A DNA stretch of 64,000 nucleotides from Rhodococcus gordoniae. Lineage in GTDB: Bacteria; Actinomycetota; Actinomycetes; Mycobacteriales; Mycobacteriaceae. Shown here one piece after another: positions 46,030-57,739 of this stretch. Each line of letters opens with the position of its first letter. Positions within the stretch are counted from its first letter, which is position 1. Both the position numbers and the translations under genes were made by a program. The stretch lies in NCBI RefSeq assembly GCF_001646655.1, contig NZ_LPZN01000050.1:124001-188000 (forward strand), given 5' to 3'. A model generated the notes under the pieces. That model was not told the DNA's origin and did no database searches. It saw nothing but the letters and a program-made list of their open reading frames with translations.

Positions 46030-47217
46030 TCACCGCGGCGGCCGCGCCGCGATGCCCTTCAGGTAGTGGTCGATGTTGCTCACGGTCTCGGCGAGCGAGT
46101 CGCCGCCGAACTTCTCGAGGGCGGCCTGCGCGACGACGAGTGCGACCATCGCCTCGGCGACGACACCCGCCGCGGGCACCGCGCACACGTCGGAGCGCTG
46201 GTGGATCGCGACTGCCTCGTCGCCCGTGGTCATGTCGACCGTCGACAGGGCACGCGGCACCGTGGAGATCGGCTTCATCGCCGCGCGCACCCTCAGGGCC
46301 TCACCGTTGGTCATGCCGCCTTCGAGGCCACCGGCACGGTTGCTCGAACGGAGCACACCGTCGGGACCGGGCTTCATCTCGTCGTGGGCGGCACTGCCGC
46401 GTCGGCGCGCGGTCTCGAAGCCGTCGCCGACCTCCACACCCTTGATGGCCTGGATCCCCATGAGGGCGGCGGCCAGTCGCGCGTCGAGGCGGTCGGCGCC
46501 GCTGACGAACGAGCCGAGGCCCACGGGCAGCCCGTGCACCACGACCTCGACGATTCCGCCGAGGGTGTCGCCGTCGCGCTTCGCAGCCTCGATCTCGGCG
46601 ATCATGGACTCTTCGGCGGCCTTGTCGTAGGCGCGCACGGGGCTCGCGTCGATCGCGGCGAGATCATCGGCGCCGGGTTCGGGGCCGACATAGGGATCGG
46701 ATGCGCCGATGGAGATGACGTGCGAGACGACCTCGGCCCCGAATGCCTGGCGCAGGAAGTTCCGGGCGACGGTGCCGGCCGCCACGCGTGCTGCGGTCTC
46801 CCGGGCGCTGGCGCGCTCGAGGACGGGACGGGCGTCGTCGAAGCCGTACTTGAGCATGCCCGCGAAGTCGGCGTGGCCGGGCCGGGGGCGGGACAGCGGT
46901 GCGTTGCGCGCCTGTCCTGCGAGCAGTTCGGGATCGACCGGGTCGGAGGCCATGATGGTCTCCCACTTGGGCCACTCGGTGTTGCCGATCTCGATCGCGA
47001 TGGGGCCGCCCAGGGTGCGTCCGTGCCGGACACCGCCGATCACAGTGACCTTGTCGGCCTCGAACTTCATGCGTGCGCCGCGGCCGTAGCCCAGTCGCCG
47101 GCGCGCGAGTTGCTCCGAGATGTCGTTCGACGTCACCTCGACTCCGGCGACCATCCCCTCGAGCATCGCGACGAGGGCGGGACCATGGGATTCTCCAGCA
47201 GTTATCCAGCGCAGCAC
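46030..47217 (-). CDS. aroC: Chorismate synthase
   Basis: A 395-residue FMN-dependent enzyme making chorismate from EPSP, the final shikimate step. The signatures are [21 protein letters not shown] at the start (GTG), [19 protein letters not shown], and [21 protein letters not shown] (the FMN-binding GRxSARET-type motif, here with Ala for Gly-Arg context). The C-terminus ends with [19 protein letters not shown]. It has the length typical of the bifunctional-independent bacterial form. It is first in aroC-aroK-aroB and follows the prepilin-peptidase gene by 48 bp. Confidence 0.97.
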   Translation of the reverse strand: MLRWITAGESHGPALVAMLEGMVAGVEVTSNDISEQLARRRLGYGRGARMKFEADKVTVIGGVRHGRTLGGPIAIEIGNTEWPKWETIMASDPVDPELLAGQARNAPLSRPRPGHADFAGMLKYGFDDARPVLERASARETAARVAAGTVARNFLRQAFGAEVVSHVISIGASDPYVGPEPGADDLAAIDASPVRAYDKAAEESMIAEIEAAKRDGDTLGGIVEVVVHGLPVGLGSFVSGADRLDARLAAALMGIQAIKGVEVGDGFETARRRGSAAHDEMKPGPDGVLRSSNRAGGLEGGMTNGEALRVRAAMKPISTVPRALSTVDMTTGDEAVAIHQRSDVCAVPAAGVVAEAMVALVVAQAALEKFGGDSLAETVSNIDHYLKGIAARPPR

Positions 47218-47265
47218 AGGTCCATCCTTCCATGTTCGCCCGCCGCCTCGACATACCGCCCCTGG

Positions 47266-47883
47266 TCAACCCGGCACGATCGACGCCAGTGCCGCGGCGG
47301 CACACATCGACGGTCCGTGCGGAAGCGCACGCGGAACGGCCCTCACTCCCCCGCGACCGGCCGCCCGGAACCGCAGAAACAGGGCCGCACCTGCGGTGAG
47401 GACGGGTGGGAGCAGGGCACCGAGCAGCACCGCCGAGGGCCCGGCAAGTCCGGTGACCGCGCCGAGCCCGAGGGCGAGTTTGACGTCGCCCGCGCCCAGT
47501 GACCGCGGCACCGTCAGATGGGTGATGAGCAACGGCGCCGCGAGCAGGAGGGCGCCGGCGAAGGCGGCCCGCCCCTGTCCCGTCGCGGTGGCGACGCCGA
47601 GGATCGCTCCTGCTCCCCCGAGGGTCAGCACGTTCGGCAGACGCCGCACGAGCAGATCCACGGTGCTCAGACACACACACCACCATCCGAACACCATCAC
47701 TCCGATCGTCGTGGCGCCGGCGGTTGCAGCGACCACGACGAGTGCGACTCCCGCGCAGGCCAGCTCGCACAGTCCCGGTGGCGGTCGACGTCGGGCCAGC
47801 AACCCCGCCGAAATCCGCACGATCACTCCCGCGCCCAGCCCGAGAACCGCCGTCGCGAGCACGCCTGTCGCCTCCCCTGTCAT
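47266..47883 (-). CDS. Prepilin peptidase (A24 family, short form)
   Basis: A 205-residue polytopic membrane protein with about six helices. The two catalytic aspartates of type IV prepilin peptidases are visible: Asp in CLSTVDLLVRRLPNVLTL and Asp in the GxGD motif SLGAGDVKLALGLGAVTGL. It lacks the N-terminal methyltransferase/zinc domain of PilD, as is usual in actinobacteria, where it serves Tad (Flp) pili. No pilin or Tad genes are in the window, so its substrate is elsewhere; the position upstream of aroC matches M. tuberculosis Rv2551c only loosely. Confidence 0.87.
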   Translation of the reverse strand: MTGEATGVLATAVLGLGAGVIVRISAGLLARRRPPPGLCELACAGVALVVVAATAGATTIGVMVFGWWCVCLSTVDLLVRRLPNVLTLGGAGAILGVATATGQGRAAFAGALLLAAPLLITHLTVPRSLGAGDVKLALGLGAVTGLAGPSAVLLGALLPPVLTAGAALFLRFRAAGRGGVRAVPRALPHGPSMCAAAALASIVPG

Positions 47884-48047
47884 GCCCCGGATCGTGCACC
47901 CCACGCCTACCCGGCAGCGGGCTCGCGCGGGGTCCGGCCCGGCTTCTGTGGATACGCCAGGGTCCTGTGGACAAAGCCGCACGGGACGGCGATCGTCCTG
48001 CAAGGATTGCCGCAGTCTGTCGGATCCGGTCGGAAGGTTCTGGTCGA

Positions 48048-48428
48048 ATGGAGATTTCGTCGCTGCTCGAACACGTGGGCACGGTCATCGACGTCGTCGG
48101 AGTAGGCGTCATGGTGATCGGCGCGCTGGCGGCGACCTGGCTCGCGGCGACCGCGCGGCGACGCACCCCGGAGGCGGAGATCTACGAACCGTACCGGCGC
48201 AATCTCGGCCGATCGATCCTGCTCGGCCTCGAATTCCTGGTCGCCGCCGACATCATCAAGACCGTCGCCGTCACACCCACCTTCACATCGGTGGGCGTGC
48301 TGGCGGTCATCGTGTTCATCCGCACCTTCCTGAGCTGGTCGCTGCAACTGGAGATCGACGGCCGGTGGCCGTGGCAGCGTTCGGTGCCCGAGACCGAGAG
48401 CGCGCCCGGCACGACGTCTGTCAGCTGA
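48048..48428 (+). CDS. DUF1622 membrane protein
   Basis: A 126-residue protein with three hydrophobic helices (about 14-33, 52-72 and 78-95) and the family segments AEIYEPYRRNLGRSILLGLEFLVAADIIKT and FIRTFLSWSLQLEIDGRWPW, which identify DUF1622. The function is unknown. The ATG at 48048 follows a GGAAGG-containing leader. Its last 8 bases overlap, tail to tail, the end of the sigma-factor gene on the other strand, so transcripts from the two would be antisense at their 3' ends. Confidence 0.8.
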   Translation: MEISSLLEHVGTVIDVVGVGVMVIGALAATWLAATARRRTPEAEIYEPYRRNLGRSILLGLEFLVAADIIKTVAVTPTFTSVGVLAVIVFIRTFLSWSLQLEIDGRWPWQRSVPETESAPGTTSVS

Positions 48429-49656
48429 GCTCGTCGCGCCGCCGCAGCAGATGTGCACGTTCGACCACGTTCTCCGTCCGTGCGGCGGCGATGCCGTACG
48501 CGACGCTCGCCTCGGTGGTCCTTCCGAGGCGTCTCAGCAGATCGGCCCGCGCCGCGTGGAAGACGTGATAGCGATCGAGATCGAGACGGTCGACGATGTC
48601 GAGAGCCGCAGCGGGACCGTCCACTTCGGCGAGTGCGACGGCCCGGTGCAACGCGACGACCGGCGAGGGACCCGAGGCCATCAGCAGGTCGTAGAGCGCG
48701 ACGATCTGCGCCCAGTCGGTGTCGTCGATCGTGGCCGCGTCGGCGTGCACGGCCGCGATGGCGGCCTGGATCTGACAGGGCCCAGGCCTGTTCCAGCGCA
48801 GGGTGCGTCGCACGAGCGCCTGCCCCTCGTCGATCAAGGTTCGGTCCCACAGCGATCGGTCCTGGTCGGCGAGCAGCACGAGCCCGCCGTCGGGTCCCGT
48901 CCGTGCCGTGCGTCGGGACTCACCGAGGAGCATCAGGGCGAGCAGTCCCGTGGTCTCGGGATCGTCCGGAACGAGCCGGACCAGCAATCGGCCCAGGCGC
49001 ACGGCCTCCGCGCACAGGTCGGCGTCGGCGAGTTCGGGCCCACCACTTGCGGTGTGGCCTTCCGTGTACACGAGATAGAGCACGGATCGGACGGCGTCGA
49101 GACGCTCGGGTAGATCGTCGGGGGACGGTATGCGGAACGGGATACGCGCGTCGCGGATCTTTCGCTTGGCGCGCGAGATCCGTTGTCCCATGGTCGGTTC
49201 CGGAACCAGGAAAGCGCGGGCGATCTGCGCCGTGGTCAACCCGCAGAGCAGGCGCAGCGTCAGGGCGACACGTGACTCCGGCGCGAGCGCCGGATGGCAG
49301 CAGGTGAAGATCAGCCGGAGCCGGTCGTCGGGAATCTCGGGAGAGGCGACCGCCTCGGGGTCGAGTGCCGCGCCGGACGCCGGGTGGAGCAGATCCGCCT
49401 CGGCGTGCTTGACCGAACGTGCCGTCTCCCGTCGTGCCCTGTCGATCGCCCGGCGACGGGCGGTGGTGATGATCCATCCGGCCGGACTCGGCGGGATCCC
49501 CTCCGTCGGCCACCGCTCGGCGGCAATCGAGAAGGCATCCTGTACCGCGTCTTCGGCGACATCGATGTCGCCGAAGACGCGGTACAGGACGGCGACCGCC
49601 CGGCCGTACTCGTCGCGGAAGACGCGTTCGATGTCCGCGGTGGACGGATCGGTCAT
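48421..49656 (-). CDS. ECF42-group RNA polymerase sigma factor (copy 2)
   Basis: A 411-residue ECF42-type sigma factor. Region 2 (about 5-70) holds LYRVFGDIDVAEDAVQDAF and TTARRRAIDRARRE. Region 4 (about 110-170) holds LRLLCGLTTAQIARAFLVP and MGQRISRAKRKIR. A long helical C-terminal extension with QIVALYDLLMASGPSPVVALHRAVAL follows, as in the group. I used the ATG at 49656; a GTG at 49668, one base after the DGPF stop, is an alternative. The segment encoding region 2.1-2.2 is a 52-bp perfect palindrome. It is related to, but clearly diverged from, the sigma factor at 2095-3345. Confidence 0.88.
   Translation of the reverse strand: MTDPSTADIERVFRDEYGRAVAVLYRVFGDIDVAEDAVQDAFSIAAERWPTEGIPPSPAGWIITTARRRAIDRARRETARSVKHAEADLLHPASGAALDPEAVASPEIPDDRLRLIFTCCHPALAPESRVALTLRLLCGLTTAQIARAFLVPEPTMGQRISRAKRKIRDARIPFRIPSPDDLPERLDAVRSVLYLVYTEGHTASGGPELADADLCAEAVRLGRLLVRLVPDDPETTGLLALMLLGESRRTARTGPDGGLVLLADQDRSLWDRTLIDEGQALVRRTLRWNRPGPCQIQAAIAAVHADAATIDDTDWAQIVALYDLLMASGPSPVVALHRAVALAEVDGPAAALDIVDRLDLDRYHVFHAARADLLRRLGRTTEASVAYGIAAARTENVVERAHLLRRRDELS
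49538..49589. repeat. 52-bp perfect palindrome inside the ECF42 sigma gene
   Basis: The bases 49538-49563 are the exact reverse complement of 49564-49589, with the centre at ATCGAT. On the coding strand it spells LYRVFGDIDVAEDAVQD, a conserved part of sigma region 2, starting about 68 bases into the gene; read on the opposite strand it spells the same peptide. A 26-bp perfect stem near the 5' end of the mRNA, or a cruciform in DNA, is possible. The corresponding DNA in the first sigma gene is not palindromic. Confidence 0.9.
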
Positions 49657-49669
49657 CGTTGTATGCACG

Positions 49670-50026
49670 TCATCCGGCGCAGGAACCGAAGGCCAGCGGC
49701 CGTACCTCGACGGGCAGCGTGGTGGCCTCCGCGAGACCGCGTGCCCACCTCAGCGCCTCGTCGAGGTCGAACACGTCGAGGATGTCGAAGCCACCGAGGT
49801 GCTCCTTGCCCTCGATGTACGGACCGTCGGTCGTCACCACGCGCCCCTCGTCGGTACGCACGACCGTGGCGGTGTCCGGTGGGTGCAACCCACCGGAGAA
49901 CACCCAGACGCCCGCCTCCCGGATCTCGTTCTGCCAGGCCTCGACCTTCTTCATGATCGGTTCGAGGAACTCCGGAGACGGCGGCTCACCGTCCGGTTGG
50001 TAGATGCTCAGCAGGTACTGCGCCAT
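49670..50026 (-). CDS. DGPF (YCII-related) protein, partner of ECF42 sigma factor copy 2
   Basis: A 118-residue YCII-type protein starting MAQYLLSIYQPDG, with the motif TTDGPYIEGKEHLGGFDILDVFDLDEAL (residues about 66-92), where the diagnostic DGPF reads DGPY. The biochemical role is unknown. It is first in an operon with the sigma factor and is preceded by an ECF42-like promoter, so it is probably a direct target of that factor. It is only distantly similar to the DGPF protein at 3349-3687, which argues for an old duplication or separate acquisition. Confidence 0.87.
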   Translation of the reverse strand: MAQYLLSIYQPDGEPPSPEFLEPIMKKVEAWQNEIREAGVWVFSGGLHPPDTATVVRTDEGRVVTTDGPYIEGKEHLGGFDILDVFDLDEALRWARGLAEATTLPVEVRPLAFGSCAG

Positions 50027-50075
50027 GTCGGGGTCCTTCCCTCCACGGCCGGCGGATCCGGCCTCTCATCCTCCA

Positions 50076-50102
50076 TACGAACGGTAAGGCGCGGATTCGA
50101 CA
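50076..50102 (-). promoter_or_regulatory. Putative ECF42-type promoter of DGPF-sigma operon 2
   Basis: On the minus strand TGTCGA (50102-50097) is followed by 17 bases and CGTA (50079-50076), 50 bases before the DGPF ATG. The -35 hexamer, the spacer length and the CCGTTCGT context are identical to the site before the first DGPF gene (3732-3758), although the rest of the sequence differs. The last base of the -10 motif deviates from CG(A/T)C. Confidence 0.62.
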
Positions 50103-50226
50103 CCTGGCACGGAAAAGACCGTCGGTCCGGCCCGCCGCCCTCGCACATGGTCGGTATCGGACCCCTCGTCCGCATCCATGGATGAAGACGGTGCGGATCG
50201 CCACGACCCCGGGGCCGCGCGGGTCC

Positions 50227-51081
50227 TCAGGCCGGATGCGGAGAATTCATGTCCAGCCCGACGGCGCGGGCCATCGCCGCGCGCGGGGCGGGTAGTCCGG
50301 TGAACTGTTCGACCTGCCCGAAGGCCTGGTTCAGGAGCATGTGCAGACCGCTGACGACGCAGCCCCCACGTGCCTCGGCTGCCTTCGCCAGGGGCGTGGG
50401 CCAGGGATCGTAGATCGCGTCGAGGATGCAGGGCGCGTGCGCGAGCGTCTCCGCGTACGGTGCCGCCGCGGGCGCGGGCACGGTGCTCACGAGCGCACCC
50501 GCCTCGGCGCAGACCCGGGCGAGTTCCGGCGCATCGAACGAGAGCCATCGGGCCTCGATGTCGTCCCCGAGGCAGTCGAACGTCGCGCGGGCCTTCTCCT
50601 CGGAACGCGCGACGACGATCACCGAACGCACACCGAGGTCGGTGAGCCCGACCAGCGCCGGTCGCGCGGTGCCACCCGACCCGACGACGACCGCCGCCGC
50701 ATCGGACAGATCGCCGACCCCGGCCGACCGCAATGCCCCCGACACACCGTCGACGTCGGTGCAGTCGGCCCGCCACCCGTTCTCGATACGGACGAGGGTG
50801 TTCGCCGAACCGATCGTCACAGCCCGCTCGGTGCGTTCGGTGGCGAATTCGAGTGCCGCGAACTTGCCGGGCATCGTGACGGACAGGCCGACCCATTCCT
50901 CACCGAGTGAGGACACGAGTCCCGGCAGCTGCTCACCGGTGCATTCGACGCGTTCGTAGGTCCACTCGGCCAGCCCGAGTGCCCGGTACGCCGCGAGATG
51001 CAGCAGGGGCGACTTCGAGTGCGCGATGGGTTTCCCGAGGACCGCCGCCCTCCGGACACCCGACCTCGGATCAGCGGCCAC
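50227..51081 (-). CDS. aroE: Shikimate dehydrogenase
   Basis: A 284-residue NADP-dependent reductase of 3-dehydroshikimate. The substrate-binding domain begins AAVLGKPIAHSKSPLLHLAAYRALGL with the Ser-Lys-Ser pair, and SVTMPGKFAAL carries the catalytic Lys. The nucleotide site is VVGSGGTARPALVGL, with the GxGGxA-type loop here reading GSGGTA. The C-terminus has GLHMLLNQAFGQVEQFTG. The GTG start lies inside the end of mltG, overlapping it by 11 bp. It lies in alaS-ruvX-mltG-aroE as in mycobacteria, apart from the aroC-aroK-aroB group. Confidence 0.95.
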   Translation of the reverse strand: MAADPRSGVRRAAVLGKPIAHSKSPLLHLAAYRALGLAEWTYERVECTGEQLPGLVSSLGEEWVGLSVTMPGKFAALEFATERTERAVTIGSANTLVRIENGWRADCTDVDGVSGALRSAGVGDLSDAAAVVVGSGGTARPALVGLTDLGVRSVIVVARSEEKARATFDCLGDDIEARWLSFDAPELARVCAEAGALVSTVPAPAAAPYAETLAHAPCILDAIYDPWPTPLAKAAEARGGCVVSGLHMLLNQAFGQVEQFTGLPAPRAAMARAVGLDMNSPHPA

Positions 51082-52885
51082 TGTCGAGGATCCCGCTCGC
51101 GAGTGCCAACTCGGTGTTCTGCAGGTGCTCCTCGTAGGAGTTCGCGAAGAGCGTGGTGCCCTTGTCGTCGATCGTCACGAAGTAGATCCATTCCCCCGGT
51201 TCCGGGTTCTCCATCGCCTGCAACGCGCCGATACTCGGCGAGGAGATGGGCGTCGCCGGCAGACCGACCTTCGCGTAGGTGTTCCAGGGGGTCACCCGGC
51301 CGCGGTCGGCGTCGGTGGTCGCGAGTTCGGTCTCGTCGAGTTCGTAGTTGACCGTCGAGTCGAACTGGAGCATCTGATCGATCTCGAGCCTGTTGAGGAT
51401 CACGCGGGCGACCTTCGCGAAATCCTGTGGCAGTGCCTCGCGTTCGACCAGCGACGCGGAGATGAGCATCTCGTAGGGGGTCAGGCCCACCCGCGCGGCC
51501 GCGTCGGTGATCCCGGTGGAGTCGTAGCTCGTAGCACTCTCCGAGACCAGGCGGGCAAGGATCTCGACGGGTTCGGCAGTGGGATCGAAATCCCAGCTGC
51601 CTGCGGCGATGAGACCCTCGAGCTGTCGTCGCCTGTCGGGCACGTTCGCCACCGCATCGCGCGCCCATTCGGGAACGCCGAGGGCCTGCAGATCCGGGGT
51701 GGATCCGGCCGCGTCGAGTTCCTCGTAGGTGATGCAGTTCTCGGCGGCAGCGTCGCCGTGGCAGCTCGCCTCGGCGATGAGTGTGTAGATGCCCTTGCGA
51801 ACGGCGCCCGTGTTGACGTCGCGGATGTCGTGCAGCTGACGTCCCTCGGAGATGACGAGCGCCCCCACCCGGCTGGCCGGGTCGACGAGCGCCGCGACGG
51901 CGTCGACGGCGGGAATGTTGGTGGGCACCTGATAGAAGCCGGGATGCAGGGAGTTCATTCCCGAGTTCTGCACGGCCGCTTCGTAGAAAGCGGCGGAACT
52001 CGCCACGACGCCCTTGTCGACGAATTCGCTGCCGATCTCTCCGGCGGTGTCGCCCGGGGCGACCTGGACGACGACGGCGGGACCGGCGGGTCCGGTGAAG
52101 TCGGGCGGGAGGTCGGGGCCGAGGAGCCGATCGTAGGCGAGATAACCGCCACCTGCTACGACGAGCAGGAGAATCGCGGCGGCGAGCGCCCCCACGACCC
52201 GTCCACGTCTCTTGCGCTTGCGCGCCTTCGGATCGCGGCGCGCGGGATGATCCGAACCGCCGACCGCGGCAGGCACCGCGCGCTGTTCGGCGGTGTCGTC
52301 GTCCGCATCGTCGTCGACGTAGTCGGCATAGTCGTCGCGCCGATCGGTGTCCCGGTAATCGTCGCGTGCGGCGTAGGAGTAGCCGCCCGGATACTCGTCG
52401 TCGAGGTGTCCGCCGTCGTCGTAACCCTGCTCGCCGTAACCCTGCTCGCCGTAGTCCTGGTCCGCATGGTCGTCGTCGACGTATCCCTGTTCGGGACGAC
52501 CGGCCGTGGCATGCGGGTGGTACCCCGGGGCGCCTGACGGTGGACCGTCGACCGTGCCCGGTGGTGGGCCGTCGAACGCCCCCGGACCGAAGTTCAGGAC
52601 CGTGGTCTCGTGGTCGTCCGGACCAGGACGACCGGCGCTCGGCGCCCCGCCGGAGTGACCTTCACCGTACGGATCACCGGCGTGGGGATCGTGCCCGTAC
52701 GCATCGCGCGCGTAGGGGTCGGGTGCGTACGGGTCGTCGTACCGGTAACCCCGGTCGGACCGCTGCGGGTCAGCGGGTCCGGTGCGATCGACCGGAGGTT
52801 GCGTGTACCCACCGGCGTAGGGATCTGCGAACAGATCCTCCCGCCCGTTCTCCGAATGGTCGTCGTGTCGTCCGTGCCGGCTCAC
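51071..52885 (-). CDS. mltG: Endolytic murein transglycosylase MltG
   Basis: A 604-residue YceG/MltG protein that cuts nascent glycan strands in the membrane. The N-terminal cytoplasmic part (1-228) is unusually long and rich in Asp, Tyr and Gly, with PYA/DPY and GEQGY repeats. A basic [10 protein letters not shown] and one membrane helix (about 229-251) follow. The periplasmic domain carries [21 protein letters not shown] with the catalytic Glu, DSTVNYEL, and the [14 protein letters not shown] motif. The GTG start overlaps the ruvX stop by 4 bp. The tail could be a docking site for division or growth proteins. Confidence 0.93.
   Translation of the reverse strand: MSRHGRHDDHSENGREDLFADPYAGGYTQPPVDRTGPADPQRSDRGYRYDDPYAPDPYARDAYGHDPHAGDPYGEGHSGGAPSAGRPGPDDHETTVLNFGPGAFDGPPPGTVDGPPSGAPGYHPHATAGRPEQGYVDDDHADQDYGEQGYGEQGYDDGGHLDDEYPGGYSYAARDDYRDTDRRDDYADYVDDDADDDTAEQRAVPAAVGGSDHPARRDPKARKRKRRGRVVGALAAAILLLVVAGGGYLAYDRLLGPDLPPDFTGPAGPAVVVQVAPGDTAGEIGSEFVDKGVVASSAAFYEAAVQNSGMNSLHPGFYQVPTNIPAVDAVAALVDPASRVGALVISEGRQLHDIRDVNTGAVRKGIYTLIAEASCHGDAAAENCITYEELDAAGSTPDLQALGVPEWARDAVANVPDRRRQLEGLIAAGSWDFDPTAEPVEILARLVSESATSYDSTGITDAAARVGLTPYEMLISASLVEREALPQDFAKVARVILNRLEIDQMLQFDSTVNYELDETELATTDADRGRVTPWNTYAKVGLPATPISSPSIGALQAMENPEPGEWIYFVTIDDKGTTLFANSYEEHLQNTELALASGILDSGR
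52421..52465 (-). repeat. 15-bp tandem repeat in mltG coding sequence
   Basis: Two perfect copies of GTAACCCTGCTCGCC (52421-52435 and 52436-52450) are followed by a degenerate third copy to 52465. They encode GEQGY units in the disordered cytoplasmic tail of MltG. Copy changes would keep the frame. Confidence 0.85.
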
Positions 52886-53400
52886 CGGCTGCCCCCCGCG
52901 TCACGCCCCGACTCGTTCACTACCGAACTCCGCTCGTCCAACCAACCCTGCAAGATGGCCACGGCGGCAGCCTGGTCGATGACCGGCCGCGCGCCTCGCG
53001 CACTTACCCCGCTCTCGCGGAGGGCGCGCGCCGCAGTGACCGTCGTGAAACGTTCGTCGGCCAGGCGCACGGGAACGTCGGGTAGGGCACGGCGAAGCCG
53101 ACGCGCGAAGTCGCTCGCCAGTTTCGCAGCCTTGCCGGGCTCACCGCGCAGTGTCTGCGGCAGCCCGACGATAACCTCCACTGCCTCGTATTCCCTAACG
53201 ATCCGGACGATGCGCCGGATATCGGGCGCTTCCGGGCTACGTTCCTTGGTACGCGGCACAGTCTCGACCGGAGTGGCGAGGATGCCGTCGGGGTCGCTCG
53301 ATGCGACCCCGATCCGAACGCTGCCGACGTCGACAGCGATGCGGCGACCACGGCCGGGATCGTCCGCTCCGGGGCGATCGGGGCGCGGTAGTTCGGCCAC
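52882..53400 (-). CDS. ruvX: RuvX/YqgF putative pre-16S rRNA nuclease
   Basis: A 172-residue RNase H-like protein (Holliday-junction resolvase-like family). It starts with a basic Pro-rich leader and then [20 protein letters not shown] with the catalytic Asp (about residues 20-39). [29 protein letters not shown] and [15 protein letters not shown] follow, and [19 protein letters not shown] holds the C-terminal Asp. It is implicated in 16S rRNA 5' maturation. The GTG start is 2 bp after the alaS stop; the alaS-ruvX-mltG order is conserved. Confidence 0.92.
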   Translation of the reverse strand: MAELPRPDRPGADDPGRGRRIAVDVGSVRIGVASSDPDGILATPVETVPRTKERSPEAPDIRRIVRIVREYEAVEVIVGLPQTLRGEPGKAAKLASDFARRLRRALPDVPVRLADERFTTVTAARALRESGVSARGARPVIDQAAAVAILQGWLDERSSVVNESGRDAGGSR

Positions 53401-53402
53401 GC

Positions 53403-56069
<2,667 letters not shown>

Positions 56070-56238
56070 GTCGATGGTCCTTTTGTGGTCTGGCGATGGT
56101 GTGAACTGCCCGGGGCGGGCTACCGATCGTGCCGATCGGCCGCTCTTCAGCTTATCGCGCCGCCGAAAGTGGTTTCTGTACGGCAGCGCCGTGCATGGCT
56201 TCCGTACGGTGGCGCCGTCCGGGGTCCTCGGTGCACGG

Positions 56239-57651
56239 TCACCGCTCACCGCGCACGATGCGGCGCAGCTTGGGCAGGCGGGCCGACAGCTCCCGTTCCA
56301 CGCCGCGGCCGGTCGGCTCGTAGTAGTCGACGCCGACCAGCTCGTCCGGGGCGTACTGCTGCGCGAGCACGCCGTCCGGGTGCGCGTGCGGGAACTTGTA
56401 GCCGATCGCGTTGCCGAGCTTCTGCGCGCCCTGGTAGTGACCGTCGCGCAGATGCGCGGGTACCGGCCCCGCCTTGCCCGCTTTGACGTCGGCGATGGCG
56501 GCGCCGAGGGCGGCGGTGACCGAACCCGATTTGGGGGCGGTGGCGATGTGGATCGTCGCCTGGGCGAGCGCGAGCTGGGCTTCGGGCATCCCGACCTGCT
56601 GGACGACCTGCGCTGCGGCGACCGCCGTCTGGAGGGCGGTGGGGTCGGCCATGCCCACCTCCTCGCTGGCCTGGATCATCAGACGACGGGCGATGAAGCG
56701 CGGGTCCTCCCCCGCGACGATCATCCGTGCCAGATAGTGCAGGGCCGCATCGACGTCGGAGCCGCGCAGCGACTTGATGAAGGCACTCGCGACGTCGAAA
56801 TGCTGATCGCCGTCGCGGTCGTAGCGGACGGCGGCCTCGTCGATGCTCGACTCCACCGTCGCGAGGTCGATGACGGCCGCGTCGCCACCGGTGACGGCGA
56901 GCGCGGTGTCGGCGGAAGCTTCGAGCGCCGTCAGGGCACGGCGGGCGTCGCCCCCGGCGAGCCGGACGAGGTGGTCGAGGGCGTCGTCGTCGATCTCGAC
57001 CGCACCCGCGAGTCCACGGGCGTCGGTGCGCGCACGTTCGAGCAGTGCCCGGATGTCGTCGGGCCCGAGCGGCTGCAGTTGCAGTACCAGCGACCGGGAC
57101 AGCAACGGGGCGACCACCGAGAACGACGGGTTCTCGGTCGTCGCCGCGACCAGCAGCACGATGCGGTTCTCGACGGCGGCCAGCAGTGCGTCCTGCTGGG
57201 TCTTCGAGAAGCGGTGGACCTCGTCGATGAACAGCACCGTCTGCTCACCGTGGGTGAGCCGCCGGCGCGCCAGATCGATGACGGCGCGCACGTCCTTGAC
57301 GCCCGCCGACAGTGCGGACAGCGCTTCGAACCGGCGTCCCGTGGCCCCCGAGATCAGCGACGCCAGGGTCGTCTTCCCGGTGCCGGGCGGACCGTAGAGC
57401 ACCACCGAGGCGGCGCCCGATCCCTCGACGAGTCGCCGCAGCGGCGCCCCGGGTTCGAGCAGATGCTGTTGCCCGACCACCTCGTCGAGAGTCGCGGGCC
57501 GCATGCGCGCGGCGAGCGGTGCGTTCGCGCCACCGGGTGCGATCGAGGTCCGGCGGACCTGCGGTTCGATGTCGGGTTCCGGTTCGCGTGGCGCCTCGAA
57601 CAGGGCGTCCGGTTCGGCAGACGGGTCGTTCGCCCCGAAAAGATCACTCAC
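56239..57651 (-). CDS. rarA: Replication-associated recombination protein RarA (MgsA)
   Basis: A 470-residue AAA+ ATPase acting at stalled forks. After a 55-residue polar N-terminus comes [18 protein letters not shown], Walker [18 protein letters not shown] (about 89-104), Walker [20 protein letters not shown], sensor 1 [13 protein letters not shown], and sensor 2 in [12 protein letters not shown]. The C-terminal MgsA domain has the [18 protein letters not shown] and [11 protein letters not shown] motifs. The GTG start at 57651 ([10 protein letters not shown]) begins with the SDLF segment typical of clamp-associated factors. It is divergent from the PhoD-like gene. Confidence 0.96.
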   Translation of the reverse strand: MSDLFGANDPSAEPDALFEAPREPEPDIEPQVRRTSIAPGGANAPLAARMRPATLDEVVGQQHLLEPGAPLRRLVEGSGAASVVLYGPPGTGKTTLASLISGATGRRFEALSALSAGVKDVRAVIDLARRRLTHGEQTVLFIDEVHRFSKTQQDALLAAVENRIVLLVAATTENPSFSVVAPLLSRSLVLQLQPLGPDDIRALLERARTDARGLAGAVEIDDDALDHLVRLAGGDARRALTALEASADTALAVTGGDAAVIDLATVESSIDEAAVRYDRDGDQHFDVASAFIKSLRGSDVDAALHYLARMIVAGEDPRFIARRLMIQASEEVGMADPTALQTAVAAAQVVQQVGMPEAQLALAQATIHIATAPKSGSVTAALGAAIADVKAGKAGPVPAHLRDGHYQGAQKLGNAIGYKFPHAHPDGVLAQQYAPDELVGVDYYEPTGRGVERELSARLPKLRRIVRGER

Positions 57652-57739
57652 GCATCCGACGCTACAAGCTCGCGCCGACGCCCGGTCGACGACGGTCTGT
57701 GCCGTTCGCGTGACGGATGTCCGATTGTGTGGTCGGATC

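Noticed and set aside
49294-49956. A plus-strand frame repeating the sigma peptide LYRVFGDIDVAEDAVQD
   Set aside because: The repeat of the peptide is only the consequence of the 52-bp palindrome; the rest of the frame is antisense noise.
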